Origin: Microbulbifer sp. VAAF005
GTDB lineage: Bacteria > Pseudomonadota > Gammaproteobacteria > Pseudomonadales > Cellvibrionaceae
Length of the DNA: 64,000 nt
Assembly: GCF_030012985.1 (NCBI RefSeq)
Contig: NZ_CP120233.1
Span: 2,153,001 to 2,217,000, forward strand
Direction of reading: 5' to 3'
Shown here: positions 54,178-63,932 of the stretch, piece by piece
How the letters are laid out: every line of letters begins with the position of its first letter
Numbering within the stretch: position 1 is the first letter of the stretch
Notes under the pieces: model-generated
Databases searched by the model: none
The model's input: the letters and a program-made list of their open reading frames with translations, nothing else
What the model was told of the DNA's origin: nothing
Program-made: the position numbers and the translations under genes

Positions 54178-56886
54178 ATGATCAAGACCAAACTGAGCAT
54201 TGCCATCGCTGCTCTGGGAACACTGGCCAGTACTGGCATATTTGCCCAGGAGTCCACCGCCGGCGCAGAAGTAGAAGAAGTAATTGTTACTGGCTCGCGC
54301 ATTGCGCGTGATCCTTTATCCACTACAGGTCCAATTACTCTGGTTGACTCGGAGGCCATTTCACGTTCTGGTGTTGGCACTATTGACGAGCTACTCAACC
54401 AGCTGCCATCTATGGGTACCACAGGTATCAACTCCAACGACAACAACGGCGGCGCCGGTTTGTCGTTTGTTGAATTGCGCAATCTGGGCTCCGCTCGCAC
54501 TTTGGTCTTGGTCAATGGCCGTCGCTATGTATCCTCCAGTTCAGGGGTTAGCTCTGCAGTGGATATGAATAACATCCCTGTGGATATGATTGATCGAATT
54601 GAAGTTCTTACCGATGGCGCTTCAGCGGTATACGGCTCTGATGCGGTTGCTGGCGTTATTAATATCGTAATGAAGGACTCCTTTGAGGGAGTTCGCATCA
54701 ATGCACGCGCGGGGGCCACCGAAGCTGGTGGCGGTGAAAATGGTGAAATTTCAATCACCTTTGGCGGCGAAAGCGATCGCGGTAAATTCATCGCTAACAT
54801 CAGCCATAGCAAACGTGATGAGATTACCTACAACGATCGCGACTGGGCAGAGCTCTATAGCTCCATGTCACCTACCGGTAATATTTTCACTGATTACGGT
54901 TCTTTTAGTGTTGCTGATGATGGTGAGACCCTTACTGACTACTCCTCATACGATATCGGTCAATATATGTGGCTCTCAGGTTCCATGGAACGTACCAGCC
55001 TGACCGCTAACGGTAGCTACTCAATTACCGATGCCGTCGAGCTCTACGGTGAAGGCTCGTATACCGTAAAAACCACCAACCAGCAGTTGGCAGCCCAACC
55101 CATGTACAGTGGGAACGGCTTAAATCTAACCTCTGATAATGTATCAGATGAAATTGCCGCTCAGCTGGAAGAGGCCTGGCAAGAAGCGGAAGATCAGTAT
55201 CAGATTGAACTAGCTGCTTATGAAGCCGCTTATGACGAGTGGGAATCTCAGGGCAGCCCTGACGGTTTGGAGCCCTCCGCCCCAGAAGCAACTCACGGCG
55301 ACAGCTGGGAAGATGGCATCTCTGATATTCGTCTGCGCCCCGTTTCTGGCGGCACCCGTGACTACGAACAAAAAACAGAAACCTTCCGCCTTTTGGGTGG
55401 TGCCCGCGGTGACCTGGAGAATGGCTGGGGCTGGGATACCTTCTTGAGCTATGGCCGTAATGAAGGTGAAAACACCATCGGCAATTCTTACAACAAAACT
55501 CTACTGCAAGAAGTTATCGACGGAGACAGTGGCCTCGCTGATGAGGATATTTCCTTCCTCGGCGGAATGAGCGACGAAGTTATCGACTACATCAGCTACA
55601 CAGATCGCGAAGATAACGAATACGATCTGATTAACTTTGGTGCGAGTTTAACCGGTGATATTGATGCTGTTCAGCTTCCCGGCGGTCCTCTCGGATTTGC
55701 AGCCGGCATTGAATACCGTAAAGAATCCGGAGAGTTTAACCCCAGTGAAGAAACCCAGAACGGCGATACATTTGGTAACCAGCAAGACGCTACTGCTGGC
55801 GACTACTCAGTAACTGAGTTGTTCACCGAGTTCAACTTGCCGATTCTCGCCGGCGAAAAGTACGCTGACGAATTATCTATGGATATCGCCCTGCGCTACT
55901 CCGATTTTGATACTTTTGGTGGCCAGAGTACGGGGAAGCTGGGTATTGTCTACGCCCCAACTGAAAACTTCCGTTTCCGTACTAGCTATTCAACCTCTTT
56001 CCGTGCACCGGGCATTTACGAACTCTATAGCGGTACCTCCCAGAGCTACGAGTACCTACTGGACCCCTGTGATACCAGCAGTTCAAATACTGCCGGGCAA
56101 GGCGCCTACTGTAGTGAAGTTGGGTCAAGCTTTACCCAAGCAGGCTCTCAAATTGCTACCAATGTTGGGGGTAACGAGGACCTAGAGGCTGAAGAAGCAC
56201 GTACTTTTACCGCTGGTATCGTCTGGACACCTTCTTTTGCTGAAGACCTCTCCATCACTGTGGACTACTACGACGTTGAAATCACCAACGCAATCGATAG
56301 TGCGGATCTTCAGCAAATTCTGGACGACTGCTACCGTGATGGTATTGCCGATGCTTGCGCCCTGATCGAACGCGGCGACAGTGGTCAGATCACATACCTG
56401 GAAGGTTCTCTGCTCAATATCGGTGAGATTAGAACCAAGGGTATTGACCTCGACGTAGTTCAAAACCTGTACTTTGACACCGGAAAACTCGCTCTGCGTG
56501 CCCAGGCTACCCGCCTCCTTGAGTACGAAATTTACAATACCGAAACTGAAGCCACTTCTGACTACCTGGATTATGTTGGCACTAGTAGCGGCGTCTACGT
56601 GAAATGGCGTGGCCTTGCCAGTGCAACTTGGTATGCCGATAACTGGGACTTTGGTATTGACGCACAGTACTTAAGTGATGGCCAGAGTCCATATGTTGAT
56701 GTTCCTTCCCACACCTACCTAAACTTAAAGGCAGGCTGGGATGTGAACGACAACATGCGTCTCACTGCAGGAATCGACAACATCGCTGATCGCGAGCCGT
56801 CGTACACCTCCAGCTGGTATGACGTGAACAGCAGCTACGACTACCAAGGTCGTTACGCGTGGGCTGGTGTTAGCTACCAGTTCTAA
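54178..56886 (+). CDS. TonB-dependent receptor with helical loop insert
   Basis: 902-residue outer-membrane receptor. Signal peptide (about 1-22), TonB box EEVIVTGSRIAR, plug with VLVNGRRYVSSSSGVS and DRIEVLTDGASAVYGSDAVAGVINI, barrel ending YAWAGVSYQF with terminal Phe. Around residues 322-377 a barrel loop carries an acidic helical insert (AAQLEEAWQEAEDQYQIE and AAYEAAYDEW), unlike the beta-rich remainder; it probably lies outside the cell. No STN domain. It ends with a strong terminator. Confidence 0.93.
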   Translation: MIKTKLSIAIAALGTLASTGIFAQESTAGAEVEEVIVTGSRIARDPLSTTGPITLVDSEAISRSGVGTIDELLNQLPSMGTTGINSNDNNGGAGLSFVELRNLGSARTLVLVNGRRYVSSSSGVSSAVDMNNIPVDMIDRIEVLTDGASAVYGSDAVAGVINIVMKDSFEGVRINARAGATEAGGGENGEISITFGGESDRGKFIANISHSKRDEITYNDRDWAELYSSMSPTGNIFTDYGSFSVADDGETLTDYSSYDIGQYMWLSGSMERTSLTANGSYSITDAVELYGEGSYTVKTTNQQLAAQPMYSGNGLNLTSDNVSDEIAAQLEEAWQEAEDQYQIELAAYEAAYDEWESQGSPDGLEPSAPEATHGDSWEDGISDIRLRPVSGGTRDYEQKTETFRLLGGARGDLENGWGWDTFLSYGRNEGENTIGNSYNKTLLQEVIDGDSGLADEDISFLGGMSDEVIDYISYTDREDNEYDLINFGASLTGDIDAVQLPGGPLGFAAGIEYRKESGEFNPSEETQNGDTFGNQQDATAGDYSVTELFTEFNLPILAGEKYADELSMDIALRYSDFDTFGGQSTGKLGIVYAPTENFRFRTSYSTSFRAPGIYELYSGTSQSYEYLLDPCDTSSSNTAGQGAYCSEVGSSFTQAGSQIATNVGGNEDLEAEEARTFTAGIVWTPSFAEDLSITVDYYDVEITNAIDSADLQQILDDCYRDGIADACALIERGDSGQITYLEGSLLNIGEIRTKGIDLDVVQNLYFDTGKLALRAQATRLLEYEIYNTETEATSDYLDYVGTSSGVYVKWRGLASATWYADNWDFGIDAQYLSDGQSPYVDVPSHTYLNLKAGWDVNDNMRLTAGIDNIADREPSYTSSWYDVNSSYDYQGRYAWAGVSYQF

Positions 56887-56910
56887 AGCCAAGTATCGAG
56901 AACCGATGTA

Positions 56911-56938
56911 AAAAGGGTGCTTATGGCACCCTTTTTAC
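56911..56938 (+). terminator. Intrinsic terminator after the third TonB receptor
   Basis: Perfect 10-bp stem AAAAGGGTGC / GCACCCTTTT with loop TTATG and a following T run; the flanking A run makes it usable on both strands, suiting the convergent lipoprotein gene. Confidence 0.85.
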
Positions 56939-56950
56939 TAATGACTAAAG

Positions 56951-58087
56951 CTAATGATCACTATTCAATAAGCGATCCAGTTTTTGCTGGTATACACTTT
57001 TTACATCCGAGCTACTCACCAGCGAAAATGCTTTCTCAAAACTATTTCTGGAAGCTAGTAAATCACCGAGGTTATATTGCGCTAGTCCAAGTAAAAAATG
57101 GAATCGGTGATCATCATCATTGGTCTTTATAGCTCGCGTTAGACGTTTTTCTGCATCCTGGTAATTTTTGTTTTCATAGGATTCGCGAGCCTGGTAATAC
57201 AGGTAGTAAGGATTGCGTTCCCTGTGAAATTTCACTCTATCGGCATAGACTCTGGCCAACTCATCACGCCCAGTGCCGCGATACAACCACTCCAAGTTGC
57301 TGCTGGCAACCAGGTTGTCCCCCTGTAAAACTAGGGATTGCAGGTAGCTTTGCTCAGCCTCATACAGGTGGTCAAAGCGACTGTAGAAAGCCCCCATGTT
57401 AGACCAAAAATCACTTCTCTCAGGACGTAATTGCAATGCTTTACGCAAATATAGAAACGCCTGCTCCTTATCTCCCTCACGAAGGAATTCCACACCTCGA
57501 TTACTGTAATAAAGAGCGAATGCAGTAATATCATCCAGAGTTCTCTGCTGATAAATAGGATCGTAAACTTCGAGATTGAGATCGATAATTCGTTGACCGC
57601 TAGGGTGTTTAGATACCATATTCACATGGCGATAAATAACAAACGTTTCCGCCTCTTCCTGACTCCAGACAGGGGGAACATCCACTTCATTAAAGAAGGC
57701 CTCAACCCCTAACTCCCTCGCCATAGCAACCATCATCAGTGTAAAAGTTAAGCAATTACCCCGCTGCTGATAAAAGGCTTCCCTAGCAGAGAGAGTACTG
57801 TTCGCATCATACTCAAAGAAAAGCTCCCTCTTACTCACCGCGCTCGTCAGTGCCTGAAGGCGGCTATCAGGTATCGCATCAGGAGAAAGAGTGTTTAGGT
57901 ATGAGCGAATTTCCGTATCAAGTTCCAAAAGCTGCTCATCTGGCAGCTCATTTGTTCGAACAGATCGGTTAAAAACAGCCTGTCCACTCAAAACAGAGTC
58001 GGTATCTACTTGTTTAGTGTGAATATTTGGATACCGGGAACAACCACCAATGACCAGTATCAAAGCAACTACTAATAGCACCTTCAC
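56951..58087 (-). CDS. Transglutaminase-like/TPR lipoprotein
   Basis: 378 residues with a lipobox (LVIGGC, Cys16). The first half is a transglutaminase-like domain with a complete Cys112-His154-Asp169 triad (QRGNCLTFT, YRHVNM, RIIDLN). The second half (about 185-370) is a series of TPR units (SNRGVEFLREGDKEQAFLYLRKALQL and similar). Such proteins may act as envelope proteases or peptide-crosslinking enzymes held in complexes by the TPRs; the substrate is unknown. It is convergent with the TonB receptor gene. A small open frame upstream overlaps its start by ATGA. Confidence 0.87.
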   Translation of the reverse strand: MKVLLVVALILVIGGCSRYPNIHTKQVDTDSVLSGQAVFNRSVRTNELPDEQLLELDTEIRSYLNTLSPDAIPDSRLQALTSAVSKRELFFEYDANSTLSAREAFYQQRGNCLTFTLMMVAMARELGVEAFFNEVDVPPVWSQEEAETFVIYRHVNMVSKHPSGQRIIDLNLEVYDPIYQQRTLDDITAFALYYSNRGVEFLREGDKEQAFLYLRKALQLRPERSDFWSNMGAFYSRFDHLYEAEQSYLQSLVLQGDNLVASSNLEWLYRGTGRDELARVYADRVKFHRERNPYYLYYQARESYENKNYQDAEKRLTRAIKTNDDDHRFHFLLGLAQYNLGDLLASRNSFEKAFSLVSSSDVKSVYQQKLDRLLNSDH

Positions 58088-58284
58088 AGCGTTTCCCTCC
58101 CCAAATTTTCAACTGTAACAGGATTTATCACCAATTTAGGGCCAAATAAAGTGCCCTGGTACCATTTGCTTAAAACGCCCCACAACAGTTCGCCTGTTAA
58201 ATAGACAGCTGGTAAACTTTCCGGGTTACGCACGAGGTATGCACCCCGAATATTTGGGCCTTTAATCTGGCTGGAAGCAGCCAC
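58084..58284 (-). CDS. Possible small upstream gene overlapping the TPR lipoprotein start
   Basis: 66-codon frame from a GTG, ending in an ATGA overlap with the lipoprotein start, and carrying that gene's GGGAGG ribosome site in its last codons. No signal peptide or known motif; the WGVLSKWYQGTLFGPKLVI stretch is mildly protein-like. It could be a coupled leader gene or chance. Confidence 0.3.
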   Translation of the reverse strand: MAASSQIKGPNIRGAYLVRNPESLPAVYLTGELLWGVLSKWYQGTLFGPKLVINPVTVENLGRETL

Positions 58285-58459
58285 CCAAAACTCGGCTCGG
58301 CAGCGACCTCTTTAAACAAGAGCAATACTGGAAGAAAATAGTACTCTGTCACACGGATGAATTACCTGGCTGATCACAGGGCGAGTTCCTTAGCCAGGCT
58401 GCCTTCCTGATATGCACCAGCATATTGCACTAGAGCTATAACAACTGGAATTTCAGCTT

Positions 58460-59992
58460 ATGTCGTCAAATACACATCAAAATGACGCTGGCTTTTTTGG
58501 CCACCCCAAAGGGCTCTCTACACTTTTCTTCACCGAAATGTGGGAGCGGATGAGTTACTACGGTATGCGAGCCCTGCTTGTGCTGTTTATGACAGCCAGT
58601 CTTCAGGAAGAGGGCTTGGCCTTTACCGTTGCAGCAGCGGGAGCTATTTATGGGCTCTACACTGGCGCCGTGTACTTCCTAGGCCTGCCCGGTGGCTGGA
58701 TTGCAGACCGCCTACTAGGAGGGCAACGCACCATTTGGTACGGCGGCATCATCATTATGTGTGGCCATATTGTGCTCGCTATCCCAACCAGTTGGAGCTT
58801 CTTTATAGGCTTGATTCTTGTTGCTACCGGCACCGGCCTCCTCAAGCCCAATATCAGTGCAGCAGTTGGACATCTTTACCAACCAGATGATGTTCGCCGC
58901 GACAGCGGATACGCACTGTACTATATGGGCATCAACATGGGCTCAATCATCGGTTATGCCGTCTGCGGGTACTTTGGTGAAAATGTCGGCTGGCATTGGG
59001 GCTTTGGTGCCGCTGCTGTAGGGATGGCTATTGGCCTGATCCAGTATCGCCGCACTATTCACAACCTGGGGGACGCAAGCCTCAATCCCGAGAACCCACT
59101 TTCGCCAGAAAAGGCAAAACTGGCTTGGCGCATAATTGGTGCTGTCGTAGTCGGTGTTGCAGTGATTACTGGCTTGGTGATGAATGGCACTATCACCATC
59201 AACCCGGTAGAAATAGCCAAGTACGTAGCTGTAGCCTTCACCCTGACTTTCCTTGCCTACTTTGGCTTTATCTACTTTGGCGGCCAGCTGAGCGGATCAG
59301 AGAAAAAGAAAATGTGGGCGCTATTCCTAGTCTGTGTAGCCTCTACCTTTTTCTGGTCGGGCTTCGAGCAAGCGGGCTCCTCACTGAACCTGTTCGGCCG
59401 CGACTACACAGATCGCCTGATTGGCAGCTTTGAAATGCCAACCTCCTGGCTACAAAGCTTTAACTCCATCTTTATCATTACCCTGTCCCCCTTCTTTGCC
59501 GCGCTGTGGATTAACCTGGGCAAACGCATGATCACCCCATCCTATGGGCTGAAATGTGCACTTGGCCTGATCATCATGGCCAGTGGCTTCCTGGTAATGT
59601 TCTTTGCCGCTCAATACGCAGCAGCGGGCCTGAAAGTTGCTCCTTACTGGCTGGTAGCCACTTACTTCCTGCACACTGTCGGTGAACTCTGCCTGAGCCC
59701 GGTGGCCCTGAGTGCAGTAAGTAAACTTTCTCCTCGCCGCTTTGCTGGCCAGATGATGGGTGTCTTTGTTCTGACTTACTCTATCGGCAACCTCTTTGCC
59801 GGTCTTCTGTCAGGTAACTTTGATCCGAACAATGTTGCTGAGATGCCAAACCTGTTCCTGCAAATCAGCTTGTTCACAATCGGAGTGGGTATCATCCTGG
59901 CCCTGATCAGTCTCAAGTCCAAGTACTGGGAGACTGACTCAGAAGCACCCCAGAATACTGCGACAGCTGAAAGCTCTACTAAAACGGCCTAA
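58460..59992 (+). CDS. POT/PTR2-family proton-coupled peptide transporter
   Basis: 510-residue inner-membrane di/tripeptide importer. The signature EMWERMSYYGMRALLVLFM, the loop GGWIADRLLGG, helix-5 motif TGLLKPNISAAVGHLY and GELCLSPVALSAVSKLSP are clear. It is a paralogue of the transporter at 33768. Its place beyond three TonB receptors and an envelope transglutaminase-like lipoprotein suggests import of peptides that cross the outer membrane through a receptor, though no shared promoter is visible. A strong terminator follows. Confidence 0.94.
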   Translation: MSSNTHQNDAGFFGHPKGLSTLFFTEMWERMSYYGMRALLVLFMTASLQEEGLAFTVAAAGAIYGLYTGAVYFLGLPGGWIADRLLGGQRTIWYGGIIIMCGHIVLAIPTSWSFFIGLILVATGTGLLKPNISAAVGHLYQPDDVRRDSGYALYYMGINMGSIIGYAVCGYFGENVGWHWGFGAAAVGMAIGLIQYRRTIHNLGDASLNPENPLSPEKAKLAWRIIGAVVVGVAVITGLVMNGTITINPVEIAKYVAVAFTLTFLAYFGFIYFGGQLSGSEKKKMWALFLVCVASTFFWSGFEQAGSSLNLFGRDYTDRLIGSFEMPTSWLQSFNSIFIITLSPFFAALWINLGKRMITPSYGLKCALGLIIMASGFLVMFFAAQYAAAGLKVAPYWLVATYFLHTVGELCLSPVALSAVSKLSPRRFAGQMMGVFVLTYSIGNLFAGLLSGNFDPNNVAEMPNLFLQISLFTIGVGIILALISLKSKYWETDSEAPQNTATAESSTKTA

Positions 59993-60009
59993 TACTTAGC
60001 TGTATTTCA

Positions 60010-60043
60010 AAAAAAGGCCACTGCTATGCAGTGGCCTTTTTTA
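60010..60043. terminator. Bidirectional terminator between the POT and TSUP genes
   Basis: AAAAAGGCCACTGC / GCAGTGGCCTTTTT, a 14-bp perfect stem with loop TAT and runs of A and T on either side. It serves both convergent genes. Confidence 0.9.
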
Positions 60044-60054
60044 TTTTCCCTCGC

Positions 60055-60885
60055 CTAAAGCAAGCCTTGTAACAGACCGACATTCAGCCAGATAAACCGC
60101 GCCCCAATAATAAACAGCAAAATGGCAAAGCAATGCTTAAGCATTTTGGGAGAAAGGCGATGGGCAAGATTGGCACCAAAGCGGGCAAAAAACGTGCTGG
60201 TGACAACAATTCCAAAAAACGCAGGCCAGTACACATAGCCACTACTCCATTCTGGTAGAAGCTGATTGCCCCAGCCCTGGAAACCAAAGCTCAGCGCACC
60301 CGCAACCGCAATGGGAAGACCACAAGCCGCCGACGTAGCAACCGCACGTTGCATCTTCACCCGGCAACGGGATAAAAATGGAACGGTTAGTGAGCCCCCA
60401 CCGATACCAAAAATCGCAGATACCCAGCCTATAACCCCTCCTGCAGATAGCAATAAAGACGACCCTGGTAAATTGCCATCCCCTTCCGTTAATTGATCGT
60501 GCCGGGCACCACTAAGCCACATCCTCACCGCAATCACGATCGCAAAGACGCCGATCAACAGCTGCAGCCAAGCACCGGGGAGTAATTCAGCAGTGGCGCC
60601 ACCTGCCCAAGAACCGATTAAAATGCCTGGAGCCATAACCCCAAAGATCTTCCAGTCCACCGCCTTTTTCTTGTTGTGGGCGCGCACTGAACTGATTGAA
60701 GTGATAATGATTGTTGCTAGGGAAGTACCCACAGCCATGTGGGTGAGGATTTCAGGGGATATCCCCATAGCGGTGAAAACAAAAACCAAGGCAGGGACAA
60801 TAATCAGGCCACCACCTACGCCAAATAGTCCGGCAATAGTTCCAGCAGCGGCACCGACCAACAAATAAACCAGCAGTATTTCCAT
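60055..60885 (-). CDS. TSUP (TauE/SafE) family membrane permease
   Basis: 276 residues with about eight membrane segments. The two internal repeats each have a Gly-rich turn: LFGVGGGLIIVPALV near 20-34 and IFGIGGGSLTVPFLS near 160-175, the family hallmark. Members move sulfite, sulfoacetate, taurine or similar small organosulfur anions; the substrate cannot be told. It is a single gene ending at the shared terminator. Confidence 0.92.
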   Translation of the reverse strand: MEILLVYLLVGAAAGTIAGLFGVGGGLIIVPALVFVFTAMGISPEILTHMAVGTSLATIIITSISSVRAHNKKKAVDWKIFGVMAPGILIGSWAGGATAELLPGAWLQLLIGVFAIVIAVRMWLSGARHDQLTEGDGNLPGSSLLLSAGGVIGWVSAIFGIGGGSLTVPFLSRCRVKMQRAVATSAACGLPIAVAGALSFGFQGWGNQLLPEWSSGYVYWPAFFGIVVTSTFFARFGANLAHRLSPKMLKHCFAILLFIIGARFIWLNVGLLQGLL

Positions 60886-60959
60886 AGCCCACCCCGTTTA
60901 AATACGACAAATAATTTTGTCGCATTTAAACAGATATAAGCTGGGAATAGATAGAGACC

Positions 60960-61733
60960 TTAGCTTCGGCTCTCCACTGTAAGCCAGTCAAACCCTTCCT
61001 GCTGACAGGCAAAAATACAGCTCTCCACTGCTTCGGCAACCTCTGCCAGGGCCTCCTTTGCCAGGGCAAGGCTGTTATTTTTTTCACTGATATGAGCTAC
61101 TACCAAGTGCTGTAGTTGCTCATAGCCAACGCGCTGTAGAAAGCCAGCAGCCTGTTGATTACTCAGATGCCCATAGGCACCCCCAACGCGTCGCTTCAAC
61201 GAAGGTGGATAGGGTCCTTTAGCGAGCATCAGAGGGTCGTGATTTGCCTCTAGAACCAAGGCATCACAATCTCCAAAGTGCGCTTCAACATGAGGGGTGA
61301 TAGTCCCCAGGTCCGTCAACAAGCCCAGACTGCTACCGCGACAGCGAAACACAAACTGTGCCGCCTCTCGGGCATCGTGGGGAACCGCGACCGGGGTTAC
61401 TTCAATATCGGCGACAACAAAAGGCTGATGCCCCTCAATTAAGTGCAACTTTGGTAACTTACCAATATCACGCGCCTTAAAAGTACCGGGCGTCAGGTAG
61501 ACAGGCAGGCCATATCTGCGCGCAAGTGGACCTACACCAGAGAGGTGATCGCTGTGTTCGTGGGTAACCACAATTGCAGAGATATCAGCGGGAGACATAC
61601 CGAGCCGCGCCATACGGCGCTCGGTTTCCTTGATGGTAAAACCGCAGTCAACCAAAAGACAGTGGTCGCCACTGGCGACCACTGTTCCATTGCCTTTACT
61701 GCCGCTTCCCAAAGAGGCGAAGCGCAGGCCCAT
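60960..61733 (-). CDS. Metallo-beta-lactamase-fold hydrolase, YycJ/WalJ-like
   Basis: 257 residues. The start MGLRFASLGSGSKGNGTVVASGDHCLLVDCGF and the metal site VVTHEHSDHLSGV are typical of YycJ-like MBL proteins. Further ligands lie in PVAVPHDARE, LLTDLGTITPHV, VLEANHD and VVAHISEKNNS. Relatives are nucleases or stress-linked hydrolases. Its ATG shares one base with the bamC stop (TAATG), so it is coupled to bamC. Confidence 0.9.
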   Translation of the reverse strand: MGLRFASLGSGSKGNGTVVASGDHCLLVDCGFTIKETERRMARLGMSPADISAIVVTHEHSDHLSGVGPLARRYGLPVYLTPGTFKARDIGKLPKLHLIEGHQPFVVADIEVTPVAVPHDAREAAQFVFRCRGSSLGLLTDLGTITPHVEAHFGDCDALVLEANHDPLMLAKGPYPPSLKRRVGGAYGHLSNQQAAGFLQRVGYEQLQHLVVAHISEKNNSLALAKEALAEVAEAVESCIFACQQEGFDWLTVESRS

Positions 61734-62929
61734 TAAATAAGGTTCTGCTGGATAGATTGAAGCAGCTGGGAGGCTTCATTCTTTGAAAGCGGCTGTCCCC
61801 GAGTATCGCGCACCCGGACTTCAATCTCATCATCATTACCACGGATAACAATCAGGTAACCGGGATAAGCTTCATCAGTAGTAGCCCCTACTCCCAGCCC
61901 TTTGATTTCCTTGAATAGAGCGGGCTCAGCCCCCTCCGTCAGATCAATTCCAGCCAAAATCTGCTGCAGGCTTACCTGATCGGCACTCTCCGCCAGCTCA
62001 TCTTCGTCGCTCTTGCTGCTGCCCCAGGAGAACCAACCTCCATCGCTGTCCTCTTCATCAGAAGCATGAGCACGATCTTCATCGTAAGTGACATAAAAAA
62101 GACCGATATCGGAATCTTCACGGTGCAAGCGATAGGCACCTGAATTAACGGCATGAGCGACAGTGGCCCAGGCCCGCTCCATTTCCAATCCCATCGCGAT
62201 ATAGGGCTCGTGACCAACGGGCTCTCTCAATTGGACCTTAAGGTCACTGTTACCAATAGCCTGGGCTACCAGAGATGCAGTCGCAGCTGCAGTTTCAGAT
62301 GCCAGGGCTGTAGACATTTCATCGATCATCCAGCCTTCACGCTCAGGGCTGGAGGAACGCTCTGGCCAATTGACACTACCACCAACCGGGGCAGATGAAG
62401 GGACGGAAAGGTGGCGCACATGGACTTCTGTAGTATCCGGTTGAACACCAGTTTCCACCTGCAATCGATACTTGTCTTTAGTATCCGGGCTCTCCTTAAA
62501 GGCCATCCACGCAGTTTCCATAACCCCCGCGCTGGCATCTGACATTTCTATACGCAAGCCTGAGCTCCGAAGGAATTGGTGCAACTGGGGCCACACTTCT
62601 TCGGGAGGCTGGGATACCAGCACCCAGCGATTCGCGCCGAGTTTTTGAATTTTCACTCTTTCCAGACCCGCATTTACGGAAATCGCCAGTGGGCGCGGAA
62701 CTTCAAAACTACCTTGGGCCAGCTGCTCCCCTGCAATCTGGGGAATCTCATAAAGCTCCTCCTGGTGCTTGGTATTAACACCTTCAGGTATCCTTAGAGG
62801 AGTCAGGCTATCGGCATGCTGGTAATCATTACTGCGATCGCGGAAATAGCCATCGTTGCCGAACACACCGCACCCTGCCAGCGTAATACTGGAGATAAAG
62901 AGCCCGGCTCCAACGGTCAATTTTTTCAT
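61733..62929 (-). CDS. bamC: Outer-membrane assembly lipoprotein BamC
   Basis: 398-residue lipoprotein of the BAM complex (lipobox TLAGCG, Cys20). The unstructured N-terminal part that binds BamD is visible (NDGYFRDRSNDYQHADSLTPLRIPEGV), then two helix-grip domains (about 95-215 and 225-395). The second domain contains a long acidic/Ser insert (about 280-320, HASDEEDSDGGWF), which explains the extra length relative to E. coli (344). It follows dapA by 34 bp, the usual gammaproteobacterial order. Confidence 0.93.
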   Translation of the reverse strand: MKKLTVGAGLFISSITLAGCGVFGNDGYFRDRSNDYQHADSLTPLRIPEGVNTKHQEELYEIPQIAGEQLAQGSFEVPRPLAISVNAGLERVKIQKLGANRWVLVSQPPEEVWPQLHQFLRSSGLRIEMSDASAGVMETAWMAFKESPDTKDKYRLQVETGVQPDTTEVHVRHLSVPSSAPVGGSVNWPERSSSPEREGWMIDEMSTALASETAAATASLVAQAIGNSDLKVQLREPVGHEPYIAMGLEMERAWATVAHAVNSGAYRLHREDSDIGLFYVTYDEDRAHASDEEDSDGGWFSWGSSKSDEDELAESADQVSLQQILAGIDLTEGAEPALFKEIKGLGVGATTDEAYPGYLIVIRGNDDEIEVRVRDTRGQPLSKNEASQLLQSIQQNLI

Positions 62930-62963
62930 TAAAGCTATCCTGGTTAATTCTCAGTTCGCGGAT

Positions 62964-63839
62964 TTAGAGTACACCGGCACTACGCAGAGCTTCGCGCACT
63001 GTCCCGTGGTGCTCAGGGGATAGACTCGTCAACGGCAGGCGTATTCCACCGTCGACACGGCCCATCTCCCGGAGAGCCCATTTCACCGGTATCGGGTTGG
63101 ACTCCAAAAACAGCACTTTGTGCAATATTTGTATTCGCTGGTCAATTGTCCGCGCAGTCACCGCATCACCGGCCAGCGCCGCTTCACACATTTGGGCCAC
63201 TGCTGCGGGGGCCACATTAGCGGTTACACTAATATTTCCATGACCACCCAGTAACATTAGTTCAACCGCAGTACTGTCGTCGCCAGAGTAAACGGCAAAC
63301 CCTTCGGGCAGAGTATCTATTAAAACCTTAGCCCGCTCCAAATCACCGGTGGCCTCCTTGATGCCTACGATATTGCCGACCAACGCCAGGCGCTGTACCG
63401 TTTCCGGCAGCATATCTACTGCTGTGCGGCCGGGAACATTGTAGAGAATTTGGGGAATGGAGACAGCTTTGGCCACCGCACGATAGTGCTGGTAGAGGCC
63501 TTCTTGGGTGGGCTTATTGTAATAAGGTGTAACCAGCAGGCAGGCATCTGCACCACATCGGGCGGCATTCTCTGTAAGGTCAATCGCTTCAGAAGTAGAG
63601 TTTGCGCCAGTTCCAGCAATCACTGGCACTCGACCTGCCACTTGGTCCACAACACGTCGAATAACCTCAATATGCTCATTGAAGTCCAAGGTTGCAGATT
63701 CACCGGTAGTCCCCACCGCAACCAGTGCTCGGGTCCCCTGCTCGATATGCCACTCAACGAGGTTGTGCAGACTGTCCCAATCCGGGCTTCCGTCTGCGTA
63801 CATTGGGGTGGCCAGGGCCACCATACTACCGGTTAACAT
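62964..63839 (-). CDS. dapA: 4-Hydroxy-tetrahydrodipicolinate synthase
   Basis: First enzyme of the diaminopimelate/lysine branch, joining pyruvate and aspartate semialdehyde. 291 residues from the ATG at 63839, which has GGAG upstream; a GTG two codons earlier is less likely. The Schiff-base Lys is K161 in VGIKEATGD, with Tyr in LYNVPGR and the Thr pair in [10 protein letters not shown]. Numbering equals E. coli DapA. First visible gene of the dapA-bamC-MBL operon. Confidence 0.97.
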   Translation of the reverse strand: MLTGSMVALATPMYADGSPDWDSLHNLVEWHIEQGTRALVAVGTTGESATLDFNEHIEVIRRVVDQVAGRVPVIAGTGANSTSEAIDLTENAARCGADACLLVTPYYNKPTQEGLYQHYRAVAKAVSIPQILYNVPGRTAVDMLPETVQRLALVGNIVGIKEATGDLERAKVLIDTLPEGFAVYSGDDSTAVELMLLGGHGNISVTANVAPAAVAQMCEAALAGDAVTARTIDQRIQILHKVLFLESNPIPVKWALREMGRVDGGIRLPLTSLSPEHHGTVREALRSAGVL

Positions 63840-63932
63840 CCTCACTCCTTATTTTTTGCACTCCACCCGGAATACCACCGCCAGAGTCAGTTCAGTATGT
63901 TACTTAGGCCAGGGTATCTGCGCCAGTGCGAC

